DNA of 64,000 bases from Siphonodentalium dalli (Eukaryota; Mollusca; Scaphopoda; Gadilida; Siphonodentaliidae): contig CP136065.1 in NCBI GenBank assembly GCA_032622095.1, forward strand, positions 37,856,732 to 37,920,731, written 5' to 3'. Under the pieces are notes generated by a model. That model saw only the letters and a list, made by a program, of their open reading frames with translations. It did no database searches and was not told the DNA's origin. This document shows, one piece after another, positions 12,301 to 23,150 of this stretch. A program made the position numbers and the translations under genes. The first letter of the stretch is position 1. Every line of letters begins with the position of its first letter.

Positions 12301-12392
12301 AATGCTGCACCAGCACAGCTCCCGTAATAAAAACATTAATGCTGCTCTAGCGCGTCTCCCATCGTGAAAGGGTTAATGTTGCACCTACGAAG
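9341..12392. repeat. 37-bp tandem array, about 80 units, derived from a TTAA-MITE end
   Basis: The consensus unit starts TTAATGCTGCACCAACGCAG and continues CTCCCGTCATGAAAGAG (37 bp). Variants alternate between CCGTCATGAAAGAG and CCATCATCAAATAA, giving 74-bp dimers in places. Larger blocks also repeat: the run with TAAAAAGGTTAAT at about 9725 recurs at about 11085, and the 9955-10400 pattern recurs at about 11190-11600. The reverse complement of one unit (TTAACCCTTTCATGA, then GGAGCTGCGCTGGTGCAGCA) matches the left terminus, including the TTAA, of the 254-bp MITE at 35588-35841 and a lone end at 43800. No ORF persists through the array. Confidence 0.97.
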
Positions 12393-12395
12393 CCA

Positions 12396-13535
12396 ACATG
12401 ACGTAAATGACGTCATGAGCCGCGGCATTTCATCTCGTTGTTCCACTTCCGATTCCGCAATTTTAAACAGTTGCTAATCGGAAGTCACGTGTCAATTTCG
12501 CTAAATAGCATACACTCTTTCCTGAAAATCGTTCCATCGTATAGAAATATATATAGAAAAATTATATGACGTCATCATTCACACACGCCTTAGGTATAAA
12601 CACCCACCTGGGTGGTTGCTATGAGAGGAGGCTTCGTTTGTGTACAGCCACGAAAAACTGAGCCCAATGAAAACAAATGTTGATATGCAGTGTGGTCCAC
12701 TCATAAGGGAGAAATCAATTGGAAATAGGTCACAGTATAACAGATACCTGGTCACAGTGGTCAGTTTTTGGGAATTTGACTATGACATGCAACCCATCTT
12801 AGCCCAAAGTTTTATTGATCAACAGGTATGGGGTGAAAATTCTTAAATAAACACTAATTATGGGTGGTAACCCCGTGGTTGTCTTTCTTCATGAAATTAA
12901 TTATGAAATGTCTTGAATTAAAGAAAAATTAAATCTCCTCTCATGATCTTCATTACTTAGTTATGTCCTACAGAAGTTCTTGGTACCGGAAAACGGCTAA
13001 ATTTTACACGTTCTTCGTGCCATAAAATTATAGTAAATGGGGTTATAATTTCCAACTAGTTGACAGTTCTTAAATACAGTGTCAAAACAATCACATTTAC
13101 CAAATTCCAAAAAGAAATTATTGATAGATTTTGAGAAATTTAATTTTGAAATATCAGGAAATTATGGCAAAACGTGCGACTGACCCTTAATTCACAATGC
13201 AGGGTGCATGCTTTTTGTAGCCAGATTGGCCAATAGCCAATATTTCGGGAAAATGTCCAAAGAAAATTTAATTTGGCCAAATCTTTTGCCAAGAAAGTTT
13301 AAAGGCTATAGTCAGCAATCTCTTCTCAAATTGGGAGATCTCCATTAAACCCTTCATTTATTCACATGTAATCAGTTTCCCACCTGTGTACTGTACGAAT
13401 AACAATTCATCAAACGTCACATATGCTTACTTATCATAACAATGAGGATTAGCTGCTCGAAGGGTGTACTATCTTAATCACGTGACAATACGTTACTGCT
13501 TTGTGGTTTCAAAATCAGACGAGGTAAATTAATCA
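12396..13535. other. No gene recognised
   Basis: Starts at the right edge of the 37-bp array with two CRE-like TGACGTCA-type words (about 12410 and 12570). A 68-codon plus-strand ORF at 12640-12846 lacks family motifs and splice context. Near 13220 TTGGCCAATAGCCAATATT forms a small hairpin. Nothing else is supported. Confidence 0.4.
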
Positions 13536-13539
13536 GTTA

Positions 13540-13672
13540 TTTTTGTGTGTATTTCTTTATATTTTTGTGTATTTCTTTATATTTTTGTCTGTATTTCTTA
13601 ACATTTTTGTGTGTATTTCTTTATATTTTTGTGTATATTTCATTATATTTTTGTGTGTATTTCTTTATTATT
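13540..13672 (+). repeat. Microsatellite-like array, about 22-26-bp unit
   Basis: TTTTTGTGTGTATTTCTTTA is repeated five to six times. It yields overlapping hydrophobic ORFs rich in Phe, Tyr and Val that are artefacts of the repeat. It abuts the left arm of the 2-kb inverted-repeat element. Confidence 0.9.
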
Positions 13673-13674
13673 GC

Positions 13675-15660
13675 AACGGAAAGGCCGTTATGTTTGCAAC
13701 ATTTATTGAAATTATCTTGGCTCGGGTGTATTCACAATCTGAAAGTAGAGACTATCTATTTGGACACCCCAATCATCGGTCTCTGTAAGCCTAGCTGTTC
13801 AAGTTGCTGATCACTAGTTGTCGAAAATCTGTACGTCAAGTTGTGATGATGTGAATTGTGTGCAAAGACGAAACCATGAATTAGGTTTCAATATTAGACA
13901 TGTTCCACCTCCCGGTGGTCATTATTGACGTTCGTGAATCACACAACGAAGACGCTGTTCCGTTCCACATCCGTTTTCCGATTTCTCGACAAAAGATTTT
14001 CTTATTCAAGCTCCTAACGTAACTATGTTTATCAATAGATACCGTGCTGCTGAAATTTTCTATTGTCCACTACATTCACTAGAAAGGACCCCTACCCCAT
14101 ATGGCAGACCAACAAAGTGATATCACCATATATTTATGGAAGGCAAACAATCCGTAAAGCAGGTCACTCGAAGGATAGTTTCTCGCCGAATGTGACAAGA
14201 AAACACATTTAAAAAAACTCATTGTACGAAAGACCGCTTAACAATTGAACAGCCAGTTTCTTGAAATGAGTTTACTTATCACATTCGGTGGAAAAAAAAC
14301 ATTCTACCAACGACATGAGTTACGTGGGTGTTTGTGTCCAATAAATATGTGGCATTATCCCTTGCTTGGTCCACCATAAGTGACGGGGATTCTTTCGAGT
14401 GAATGCGAAGTGGACCAGATATGGGGGGTTGTTCAAATGTTCATAAATTCCCACATAGAGTACCATCTGATCATGATCAAGAAAACCCCATGAAGTAATA
14501 AGGCCGGTGACAGTTAACAAACACTGATCACCCAGTTTACCCGTCAACACACAATTCCGTTGATGTTCAAAGTTGACATTGTGATTTTTGAAAATGTGAA
14601 ATTGTCCAATCAAGCAACAATCAGAGGAAAACTATCGGGACCAATAACTGCCACAATGTACTCAATTTACCATGTTCTCAGAGCGTTCACAAAATTTTAA
14701 CACGATCGGACGAATAACACGGGAGATATAGGGTATTATATGAGGGGTCTTACTTTTGTGTAGGTGTTTAGTACGATTAACGATGCGATGCCTTTAATTT
14801 ACTCGAATATTTTTAGGGTAATGCAGAATTTCGAGTAAAAATGTCAGCAAATGTTTGGGACAAAAACATAATTTTCAAATATTCAAAAATCACTGGTGGG
14901 CCTCGACAAAATACGTCTTTGTTTTGTCGTAAACGTGGGCATATAATTAGTCCTGTATCCATGGACTTGGAGATGTGGGGCGCTATCTACTCGCTCCATT
15001 GTTTTGAGTTTTCAATATGAATCTATGAATTTACCAATGGGTAATGTGGGGTTGGGGGAATAATTTTCTTCAATCGTTTGCCAGTTAGGCTCTGCTGGCA
15101 AATTAGTCTCTGCTGGAAAATTCCAATCAAAGAGGTGCTACTCGAAGACTTGCAACTTGTTCAACTTTTCGTTACTGGCCAGTCGAAATACATGTAGTGA
15201 TACCCAAGTAGGCACTCACAGTCACGACCCCTTCGCCCAATGACCGCAAATATAAGGCGATGGTGCACATAAGACCTGTAGTTTTCGTTATAAGTTCACA
15301 CGTATACACAATTTCATCGCAGAATATAACATATATCCCCACCCCAGTTTTGTTACTTGCGGAGTCGACTAAAAGTCGCTAAATGTAATTAAGAATACAT
15401 TGTGTTTGATTCCGACAGTGTTTATAAGTTAAATGGCGTGACATTTCTAAGGTATAGTTATGTTTAAATGTGTCCAAATGAACATGTCATTACTGTCATT
15501 CCTTTACAACGTCGCAACTGGTGACTGTCGCCGTACACAACTATGCGTACATATACAGACGAGTTGGGTGTTTAAATAAATCGTTTCTACTTTCAGATTG
15601 TGAATACACCCGAGCCAAGGTAATGTCGATATATGTTGCAAACATAACGGCATTTCCGTT
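13675..15660. mobile_element. 2-kb inverted-repeat element, superfamily unknown
   Basis: The left arm (about 13675-13785) begins AACGGAAAGGCCGTTATGTT. The right arm (about 15550-15660), reverse-complemented, begins AACGGAAATGCCGTTATGTT. Both continue with TTGGCTCGGGTGTATTCACA and then ATCTGAAAGTAGA, so the arms share about 110 bp at roughly 80-85% by eye. No clear target duplication was found. The interior carries a 97-codon minus ORF at 14320-14613 of unknown nature and small hairpins near 14180-14290. No transposase motif was seen, so this is probably a non-autonomous DNA element. Confidence 0.75.
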
Positions 15661-15737
15661 TTTATCTATAAAAAGATTCATTCGCTCAAATGGAGCCCTC
15701 TTGCGATCGGCAAATGTGTATCGGTGTGACTAATTAG

Positions 15738-16560
15738 TGCCCGGGCAAGCCCGGGCACGCCCGGGCAGGTCTTGGTGGTCTCATGGGCCCGCAGACAGTC
15801 TAATATGATGCCATATGGTAGTAGGATACAGAATAAGCATATATTAGGAAAATTGACTTGCTGTGTCGTCCACCGGCGGGTTTATTAACCATTTAAATGC
15901 CGATATTGACTAAAAGAACCCGGGAGAGCCCAGACGGACGCATAGACCCGACCATATTATATATTGATGACTAATGGTAGCGAAGCACTTACTAAAGGTA
16001 TATATTGCAAATATTGACTCGCTATCTCGTTCGCGGCCGGCTTCATTAACCCCTTAAATGACGATATGCGCCAGAAGAACATGGCGCAAGCCCGGGCACG
16101 CCCGGGCAGGCCTTGGTGGTCTCATGGGCCCGCAGACAGTCTAATATGATGCCATATGGTAGTATGATACAGAATAAGCATATATTAGGACAATTGACTT
16201 GCTGTGTCGTCCACCGGCGGGTTTATTAACCATTTAAATGCCGATATTGACTAAAAGAACCCGGGAGAGCCCAGACGGACGCATAGACCCGACCATATTA
16301 TATATTGATGACTAATGGTAGCGAGGCACTTACTAAAGGTATATATTGCAAATATTGACTCGCTAACTCGTTCGCGGCCGGCTTCATTAACCCCTTAAAT
16401 GACGATATGCGCCAGAAGAACACGCGCAAAAAGCCCGATCACGAGAGAGCTCGGGGAAGTCCGGGTGGCACCATGGACCAGTGATCGGTATAGTGTGATG
16501 CCTTATGGCGGTAGGGTGGCTGGTATGAACATTTACTGCCGTTATATATCGTTCACGGCG
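15738..16560 (+). repeat. Left arm of foldback element: about 340-bp dimeric tandem units
   Basis: Two full units and a diverged third. Each unit is itself two related halves of about 170 bp. One half has TTCATTAACCCCTTAAATGA followed by a CCCGGGC cluster and ends at TTGACTTGCTGTGTCGTCCA. The other has TTTATTAACCATTTAAATGC followed by AGAACCCGGGAGAGCC and ends at TTGACTCGCTATCTCGTTCG. The third unit from about 16430 is much more diverged and may cross into the interior. Confidence 0.9.
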
Positions 16561-16904
16561 GGTTCATTTATAATATTGGTGCCCACTCGATCAGGAATTG
16601 GCGGCATTATTGGCCATCCTTTATACGTTCCTATATACAACCGCATATTTTTTTGTGAAAAACTTAATTTAACCCCCAATGCAGTCGAAAAATTTGCTCA
16701 CCGCCACGTAACACGTCCAACAGTATGTATATAAAAAAAGAATTACTCGTTAAATTTAAAGCATGCAGTTCACAGTTGAAAAAATTGTGAACCGCCGTCA
16801 TACAATCGCTCTTAGATGGTCATTCTGATGTTTTTTATTATTATTTACAAGGACTGGCCCTGCGAATTTGAACTTGTCGGTCGATATATTTTTGAATCCC
16901 TGAC

Positions 16905-17411
16905 ATTTCTGCACGGGACATGACCCACTTTCAAAAGCGGACATTTCTCCACCCGGACAGTTACCCACCCAGACATTTACCCACTAAGACATTTACCCAC
17001 CGGACATTTCCCCGCCCTGCTAATAAAATATTTTATGCTACATCCTTTATCGCAGACATCAAAGGATGTTTTGAGTGGTCAGTGAAGCCTGGACATTGAG
17101 GCCATCTCATGTCATGTCAACTCAACCGATGTAATGTTTTGAAAAACATTTATCAGTTATCATGGACTCATATCTTCACTTTCAATCATGGAATTGATTA
17201 AGAACATTCGTGGTGGTGACACATTATGTGTCGACGGTCATGCTTATTTCAAAAATAAAGTCAACAATTCGGGTGGGGAAAAGTCCGGTGGGTAAATGTC
17301 CGCATTGAGTAAGTGGGGAAATGTCCGGTTGGTAAATGTCCGATTGGGTAAATGCCCCTTTGCCACTTTCTGAGAGGTTGGGGAAATGTCCGGTGGGGAA
17401 ATGTCCGATTA
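16905..17411. repeat. Inverted array of CCGGACATTTACCCACC-type units
   Basis: The left block (16905-17018) holds about six units of the type CATTTACCCACC(N)GGA in one orientation. The right block (17268-17411) holds about seven units of GGGTAAATGTCCGGTTGG type in the opposite orientation, with a 250-bp spacer. The whole is a small foldback nested in the interior of the 6-kb element. The 96-codon minus ORF over the right block is a repeat artefact. Confidence 0.85.
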
Positions 17412-17972
17412 CTATATTTTGTTTTAGAATATATTATTTGCCTATTGATTGAATTTGGTTCCAGGGAAGTTTGAAAGCAGAATACTTTGCGAATAATGTT
17501 AGAGAATATAACTGAATTGCTCTGTGTTATTTTTTGACTGATTATATGCATGAAGCCAACATAGATTATAGAGGAATATGAATATCAATTAAAACACTAT
17601 AATCTCGATTTACATTCTGGGAAGGGTATCAAACGGATTATAAGATTAGATACCCGTGCGCGGATTCGAGATTGTGATATCATTGCACCCTGGGATTTTA
17701 CTCATTGATTGTTGAGATATCAGTGACAGTGGGAGCTGAGCTTTCGTTTTTCGTGTCACAATCAAAGAAGCACATTTTAATCCCGCTCCATCCAATGGTT
17801 GGGGTTTCCTAATAATCTAGCAACTATAATATTATTCTCAATACCATACTTGGCTTCAACTGATTATTAACCAATCAAACTGTGTTGCAGTCTGGCTTAT
17901 ATCATATATAACAACATATGCAATTAAATACACTAAAACTCAAAGTTTATTCCAATAAGATATCCTATAATT

Positions 17973-18048
17973 ATGCGACCACGAATTCGTTTGACGCTTC
18001 CTGCTATGGTTTTGTACCCGTGCTCCATCTGCTTCACTGAAGCTGAAG
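17973..18048 (+). CDS. Possible small first exon inside the foldback interior
   Basis: An ATG at 17973 opens MRPRIRLTLPAMVLYPCSIC and continues for five more codons to AAG, followed by a good donor, GTGAGT, at 18049. A CxxC pair lies near the end. No downstream exon with matching phase was identified and the peptide is not recognised. It may be a relic of the element's own gene or chance. Confidence 0.2.
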
Positions 18049-18458
18049 GTGAGTAGATATATTTTACCTTTATTAATTTATATTACATACTGCATACAGG
18101 CCTACGCATAGCGCTTCTGAGAAACAAATTTAAAGAATTACTCCGGACTAGATTTTGTTTCGATTTATCGATCGCCACTAATCAACTGAGCACGGTGTCG
18201 AAAAGTATTTTTGTGTGCTAGGCCGCCCGTATCTGAAGTTATAGCGTTGTAATGTCCCAATGTTTAGATTATGCAATAATTATCGTTCCCTGATTACACG
18301 GCACAATCGTGTTGACGTGTTGACGATTCTGCGACCAATTTCACGATTTTACGGCTTGACAACCACAGTGCTACGAGAGTTGAACAATTCTGCGACCTTA
18401 TTTTACGTGGTATTTTATGACAAACTCGTTGTAATGAACATACCGTGGATTCAATGCA

Positions 18459-18580
18459 GTGCTGTGTGTATACCGAACCCCATATAGACAAAATCACACA
18501 AGAGATGCCCACCGTGCTGTGTGTATACTGAACCCCACATAGACAACATCACACAAAAGATGCCCACCTGTCGTTAACCG
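18459..18580 (+). repeat. Two-copy tandem repeat, about 60 bp
   Basis: GTGCTGTGTGTATACCGAAC with the following CACATAGACAAAATCACACA block occurs twice in tandem with a few substitutions. Confidence 0.85.
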
Positions 18581-19412
18581 AGCATTCTGACTTTTGAACA
18601 TGATCATAGATGCCCAATTAACACGAACATCTTCCCTCTTAATGAACCCGGTGGTTTTATATTTCGAAAGTTGATTTGTTCATTCGAAAATGTCACCACT
18701 CACCATAATATGAATAATAAGCTATTGTAGTCATATTCTGATTAGCAGGTTGACCATACACATAAAGATATTGACCGTCGAGTTACTTTTTTAAAGGTGT
18801 TTCTATGAAAGTATTAGCGAATTTTTTTCGAAGGAGCTCATGATGGATGTGGGTATCTGAAACTGAAAATAACGAACAACACTTTAAAACAAATGAAAAT
18901 AAAAGGGATGGATACCCGAAAACATGCAGTAAAAACGTATACAAAACAAAAATAGAACACTTGGTTGGTGGGTCCGGAAAGTGGCCAAAATATAAATAAA
19001 ACATTCTATACGCATCTGGATGTATACGCCCCCCCCCCCGCCCGGGCTCGGACGCCAATTTGCCGGTATATTATTAACATGGGGTGATTCGGTGGGTTAA
19101 TATTTGCAATGGGGGACTGACCGGTGTGCATACTGCAAATTTATTGAAATTAACGTCGCGGGAAGCTGAGTGGAAATAAATGCCATAGAGATATAGAATG
19201 GTCATATCTGGAGGCAAATCTTGACTATGCGAAGGAATTATATTTTACATGTAGATAACTAGATTTTAAACACAAATAAGTGAATCATTATAGAATATCA
19301 TTGTCTGTCAAAAATCGACCCTATAAATGTTATAGATTTAAATGTTATATTGAAAAGTGGCAGTAAGAGTCTTCGGTGCACGATAACAGCAAAATAACAC
19401 CTTTTTAGACTC

Positions 19413-19530
19413 ATGAGATATAATTTGTGTAAATATAATGTTACACAATACACGAGCTTTCGAAAGATATCCAGAAGGATCGAAAGTTGTGTATTGTGTA
19501 ACATTATATTTGCACACTAATATATCTCAT
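19413..19530. repeat. 118-bp palindrome
   Basis: ATGAGATATAATTTGTGTAA continues into AATGTTACACAATACACGAG and is mirrored by CTTTCGAAAG-type and GTGTATTGTGTAACATT sequence ending in ATATCTCAT at 19530. Arms are about 50 bp with a short spacer, and the palindrome lies inside the 6-kb foldback. It looks like a mini foldback insertion. Confidence 0.9.
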
Positions 19531-19959
19531 AAGTTAATTTATTATCGTAGATTTAATTGTTAAAATGCTTACGTTAAAGGGGTACTGCAAATTATTTTCA
19601 ACAAATTCTCGGTAATAACAACGATCTGATATCGATAATATATAGAAACAAACATTTGGTCATGTTCATTTATCAGAATGCTCGATTCGTGACAGGTGAA
19701 CATCTTCACAGGTCCCAGAACAAAAATTGACCCCACCCCAATAGTACTTAATCCTATAGAAAGGGTATCCAACTTGAGCACAGGTCTGACGCAAACCGGC
19801 TGTAAAATTTCACTCGTTAGAGATGGTGTCCGCTAAACCGGATCAAATATACCGGTTTTAACACCGACGTTCGCTTCAAAAACACGCTCAACGGTACCGA
19901 GAATATGTATATTATAAACCAACGGAAGCGGAATTGTGCTCTGGCCCACACAAACCAAT

Positions 19960-20340
19960 CGTACCACGCCACGGCATCGAATCTCTCGTATTTATTGGAA
20001 AAAAATAAGTTTCATAAACCCGGAAGCGAATTGCAATTTTCAAAAAACGGGCCATTTTGTAAAATATTGTACGCAAGCCGAAATGACCTAACATTAATTC
20101 GTCATGGACCAAATATATAACGAAGAAGTAGTGTATATACGCTCTAAATATTCATGAAGTTATATTCTTGTCCATATATGGCATGCATTCGTGTTAATTC
20201 AGTCTGGTGTATAATGGTGTATAATAGCATCGTATCGCTCGTATTTATTGAAAATTTCAGTTTCATAGACTCGGAAGCAAACTCAAAATTTCCAAAAAAC
20301 AGCCTTTTGTGCGAGTCTGGTATATTTATGTATAAAATGT
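19960..20340 (+). repeat. Two diverged copies of an unknown segment
   Basis: CTCGTATTTATTGGAAAAAA through TTTCATAAACCCGGAAGCGA to AAAAAACGGGCCATTTTGT at about 19975-20060 is repeated at about 20235-20315 as CTCGTATTTATTGAAAATTT, TTTCATAGACTCGGAAGCAA, AAAAAACAGCCTTTTGT. ORFs across it (71 and 66 codons) have no recognised domain. Confidence 0.7.
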
Positions 20341-20459
20341 TTCAAGGTGATGTGATATATTTATATATATATATATTTTGTATTTACTGATAGTGCCGTT
20401 TATATGAAATAAAGTTTATAAGTTCTCTAAAACCTTATTATTTATTCCCGTAGTTCACC

Positions 20460-21720
20460 CCGTGTACGTGGTATATCGCCAAACCCGAAGGTATCACCGA
20501 ACCCGAGAAGTCTCCAGGGTTCTTCTAGTTAATATCGGCATTTAAATGGTTAATTAACCCGCCGGTGGACGACACAGCAAGTCAATTTTCATAATCTATG
20601 CTTATTCTGTATATATCCTACTACCATACGACATCATATTAGACTGTCCGCGGGCCCATGAGGCCATCAGGGCCTGCCCGGACTTGCCCGGTCTTTCCCG
20701 TGCTCTCTTGGTGCAGATCGTCATTTAAGGGATTAATAAAGCCGGCCGCGAACGAAATAGCGAGTCAATATTTGCAATATACCTTTAGTAAGTGCCTCGA
20801 TCCCATTATTCATCAATATATAATATGATCGGGTCGCTGTGTCAATCGAGGCTCTCCCGGGTTCTTTAAGTTAATATCGGCATTTAAATGGTTAATTAAC
20901 CCGCCGGTTGATGACACAGCAAGTAAATTTGCATGCTTATTCAGAATTCTACTACCGTACGGAATCATATTAGACTGTCCGCGGGTTCAGGAGGCAGCCA
21001 GGGCCTGTCCGGGCTTGCCCGGGCTTGCCGCGTTCTTCTGTCGCATATCGTTATTTAAGGGGTTAATGAAGCCGGCGGCGAACGAGATAGCGAGTCAATA
21101 TTTGCAATATACCTTTAGTAAGTGCCTCGCTACCATTAGTCATCAATATATAATATTATCAGGTTTCTGTGTCCGTCCGGTCTCTCCCGGGTTCTTTTAG
21201 TTAATATCGATATTTAGAGGGTTAATAAACCCGCCGGTGGACGACACAGCAAGTCATTTTTCAAAATATATGCTTATTCTGTATCCTACTACCATATGAC
21301 ATCATATTAGACTGTCTGCGGGCCCATGAGACCACCAGGGCCTGCCCGGGCCTGCCCGGGCTTGCGCCATGTTCTTCTAGCACATATCGTCATTTAAGGG
21401 GTTAATGAAGCCGGCCGCGAACGAGATAGCGAGTCAATATTTGCAATATATACCTTTAGTAAGTGCCTCGCAACCATTAGTCATCAATATATAATATGGT
21501 CGGGTCTATGCGTCCGTCTGGGCTCTCCCGGGTTCTTTTAGTCAATATCGGCATTTAAATGGTTAATAAACCCGCCGGTGGACGACACAGCAAGTCAATT
21601 TTCACAATATATTCTTATTCTGTATCCTACTACCATGTGGCATCATATTAGACTGTCTGCGGGCCCATGAGAACACCCGGACCTGCCCGGGCGTGCCCGG
21701 GCTTGCCCGGGCGTGCCCGG
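20460..21720 (-). repeat. Right arm of foldback element: four about 340-bp units
   Basis: Four inverted relatives of the left-arm units, each with CCGCCGGTGGACGACACAGC (half one) and GCCGGCCGCGAACGAGATAG (half two). The outermost unit, nearest 21739, is most like the outermost left unit; inner units are more diverged. This fits outward spread of a homogenised terminal sequence. Confidence 0.92.
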
Positions 21721-22081
21721 GCACTAATTAGTCACACCCATGTGTATATACAATATATACTTACATTGATAGCTGTTGGGAAACAATCTATCTAGTCTGA
21801 AAACTTGCTTTATGGTGTTGTTTTGATTCTTCTGCAGTATTTTGTTCTAAAAATAGAATTTTCTCGCCTAGTCGAAAGCGACTTCAGACTATTAGTTTGT
21901 ACGGTTTATCCACTGTGATACTATCGCCTGATTCAACAACTGTCTTCGTAATTCCACTTTAGATGGGTTGACAGAATCGCTGAAGTATTATATTGCTATA
22001 TGTGTAGGGGCGTATATCTATATAGGGTTTCCGTTGACGGAGGATGTTCATGTGGGATTACCAACTGCACACCCCCTTGAC

Positions 22082-23142
22082 CAGGGGCGGTGGAGCTGGG
22101 GGGGGGGGCACATGGGGCACGTGCCCCCCCCCCACCTTTTCCCCCAATTATGTGTACATAATCTTCCAATACTAAATACATTGGAGAAAATAATTTTTGA
22201 TTCCCAAGAAAACATTCCATTAGTAGACAAAATTGTGTTTAATCTTATCAGTTATGCAACTATGGCTAGCAAGATAGATAGTTAATCCTTTGGTCAGTAT
22301 TGACACTGTGTCTGAGTAATTGCCCTCTGGGAATTTAACTACAGACTTTGAGTTCTTTGTAGCTCGGGTCTTCTGGGGGCACCATCATAGCCATGTCTTG
22401 GATGCAGCAGCTTGTCTAATTAAAATCACATTCATCATACCAATCAAAGGTTTAAATTTGAGTGTCTTCAATAAAAGTGCAAACCTGGGGCTTGGCAGGT
22501 ATACAATTTCATGCCAAGGTGGTCAAACTCCTGATATGAGATAATGCACTTGCTATATACAATATCAGTTGATGCTGAGTATTCATTGGAATAACTTTAC
22601 TATGATTTTTATCAACTCAGCTAATTCGTTATTACCAAGAAATAAGAAGAGTTAGAATAATTATTTTCTATATGGAAAAAATGTGTTAAAAATGTTCACT
22701 TGTATATTATATATTATAGTGTTATTTAATATTCAAAGTTATATTATATATTATAGTGTTATTTAATATTCAAAGTTACTTGTGATTATTGTTTCTTCGA
22801 TAGCAACATGTGTCGTATGTGGAGTGAATTGGATTATACAGTATAGTGTATACTAATTTCATCATAACATTTATGACAAAGGACGCAGATTTTAGAAGTT
22901 GTATCAACGTCATAGGTCATCTTTCACACATTGGCTGCAAAAATAAGTGAGTAGCAGAGTAGCATCATTTAAACTCTTTCTTATTTTCTACCTCCATAAT
23001 GGTACATGCTGTATCCACGAATAACATCATACTAAACAATCTTTGCGCTGCGGCGCATATTGGAACAGTTTTCAATTCATTCATGTAGTATTTTTTTTAA
23101 ATGGTGCCCCCCCCCACTTTTTTGTCGCTTCCGCCGCCCCTG
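22082..23142. mobile_element. hAT-like non-autonomous element, 1061 bp
   Basis: Begins CAGGGGCGGTGGAGC and ends, reverse-complemented, CAGGGGCGGCGGAAGC. Both ends run into homopolymer G/C tracts next to GGCAC/GTGCC. The eight flanking bases are CCCTTGAC on the left and CACTTGAC on the right (7 of 8 match). CAGGGGCGG ends and 8-bp duplications are typical of hAT elements. A 74-codon ORF at 22320-22544 shows no BED finger or hAT dimerisation motif. Confidence 0.85.
22703..22779 (+). repeat. Two-copy direct repeat, 39 bp
   Basis: TTATATTATATATTATAGTG followed by TTATTTAATATTCAAAG is present twice back to back inside the hAT-like element with essentially no differences, so it is a recent slippage duplication. 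Confidence 0.9.
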
Positions 23143-23150
23143 CACTTGAC

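Larger units (their letters stand above)
15722..21739. mobile_element. 6.0-kb foldback-like element with composite long terminal inverted repeats
   Basis: An exact 8-bp duplication ATGTGTAT flanks the element (15714-15721 and 21740-21747). The left end reads GGTGTGACTAATTAGTGCCC; the right end, reverse-complemented, reads the same 20 bases. Both then run into GCCCGGGC repeats. Each arm is a tandem array of about 340-bp units (left about 15738-16560, right about 20460-21720) in opposite orientation. The 3.9-kb interior holds a smaller inverted array (16905-17411), a hairpin, duplications, and no recognisable transposase. Long TIRs built of tandem units are known for Foldback and Galileo-type elements. 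An 8-bp duplication is known for hAT and P superfamilies, among others. Family assignment is open. Confidence 0.92.

Noticed and set aside
9341-12392. CRISPR-like regular array
   Set aside because: The 37-bp units are directly adjacent with no unique spacers, and the context is an animal genome with LINEs and hAT elements. It is a satellite.
13543-13810. Two overlapping hydrophobic ORFs suggesting a membrane protein
   Set aside because: They are translations of a TTTTGTGTGTATTTCTTTA repeat and run into the inverted arm of a mobile element.
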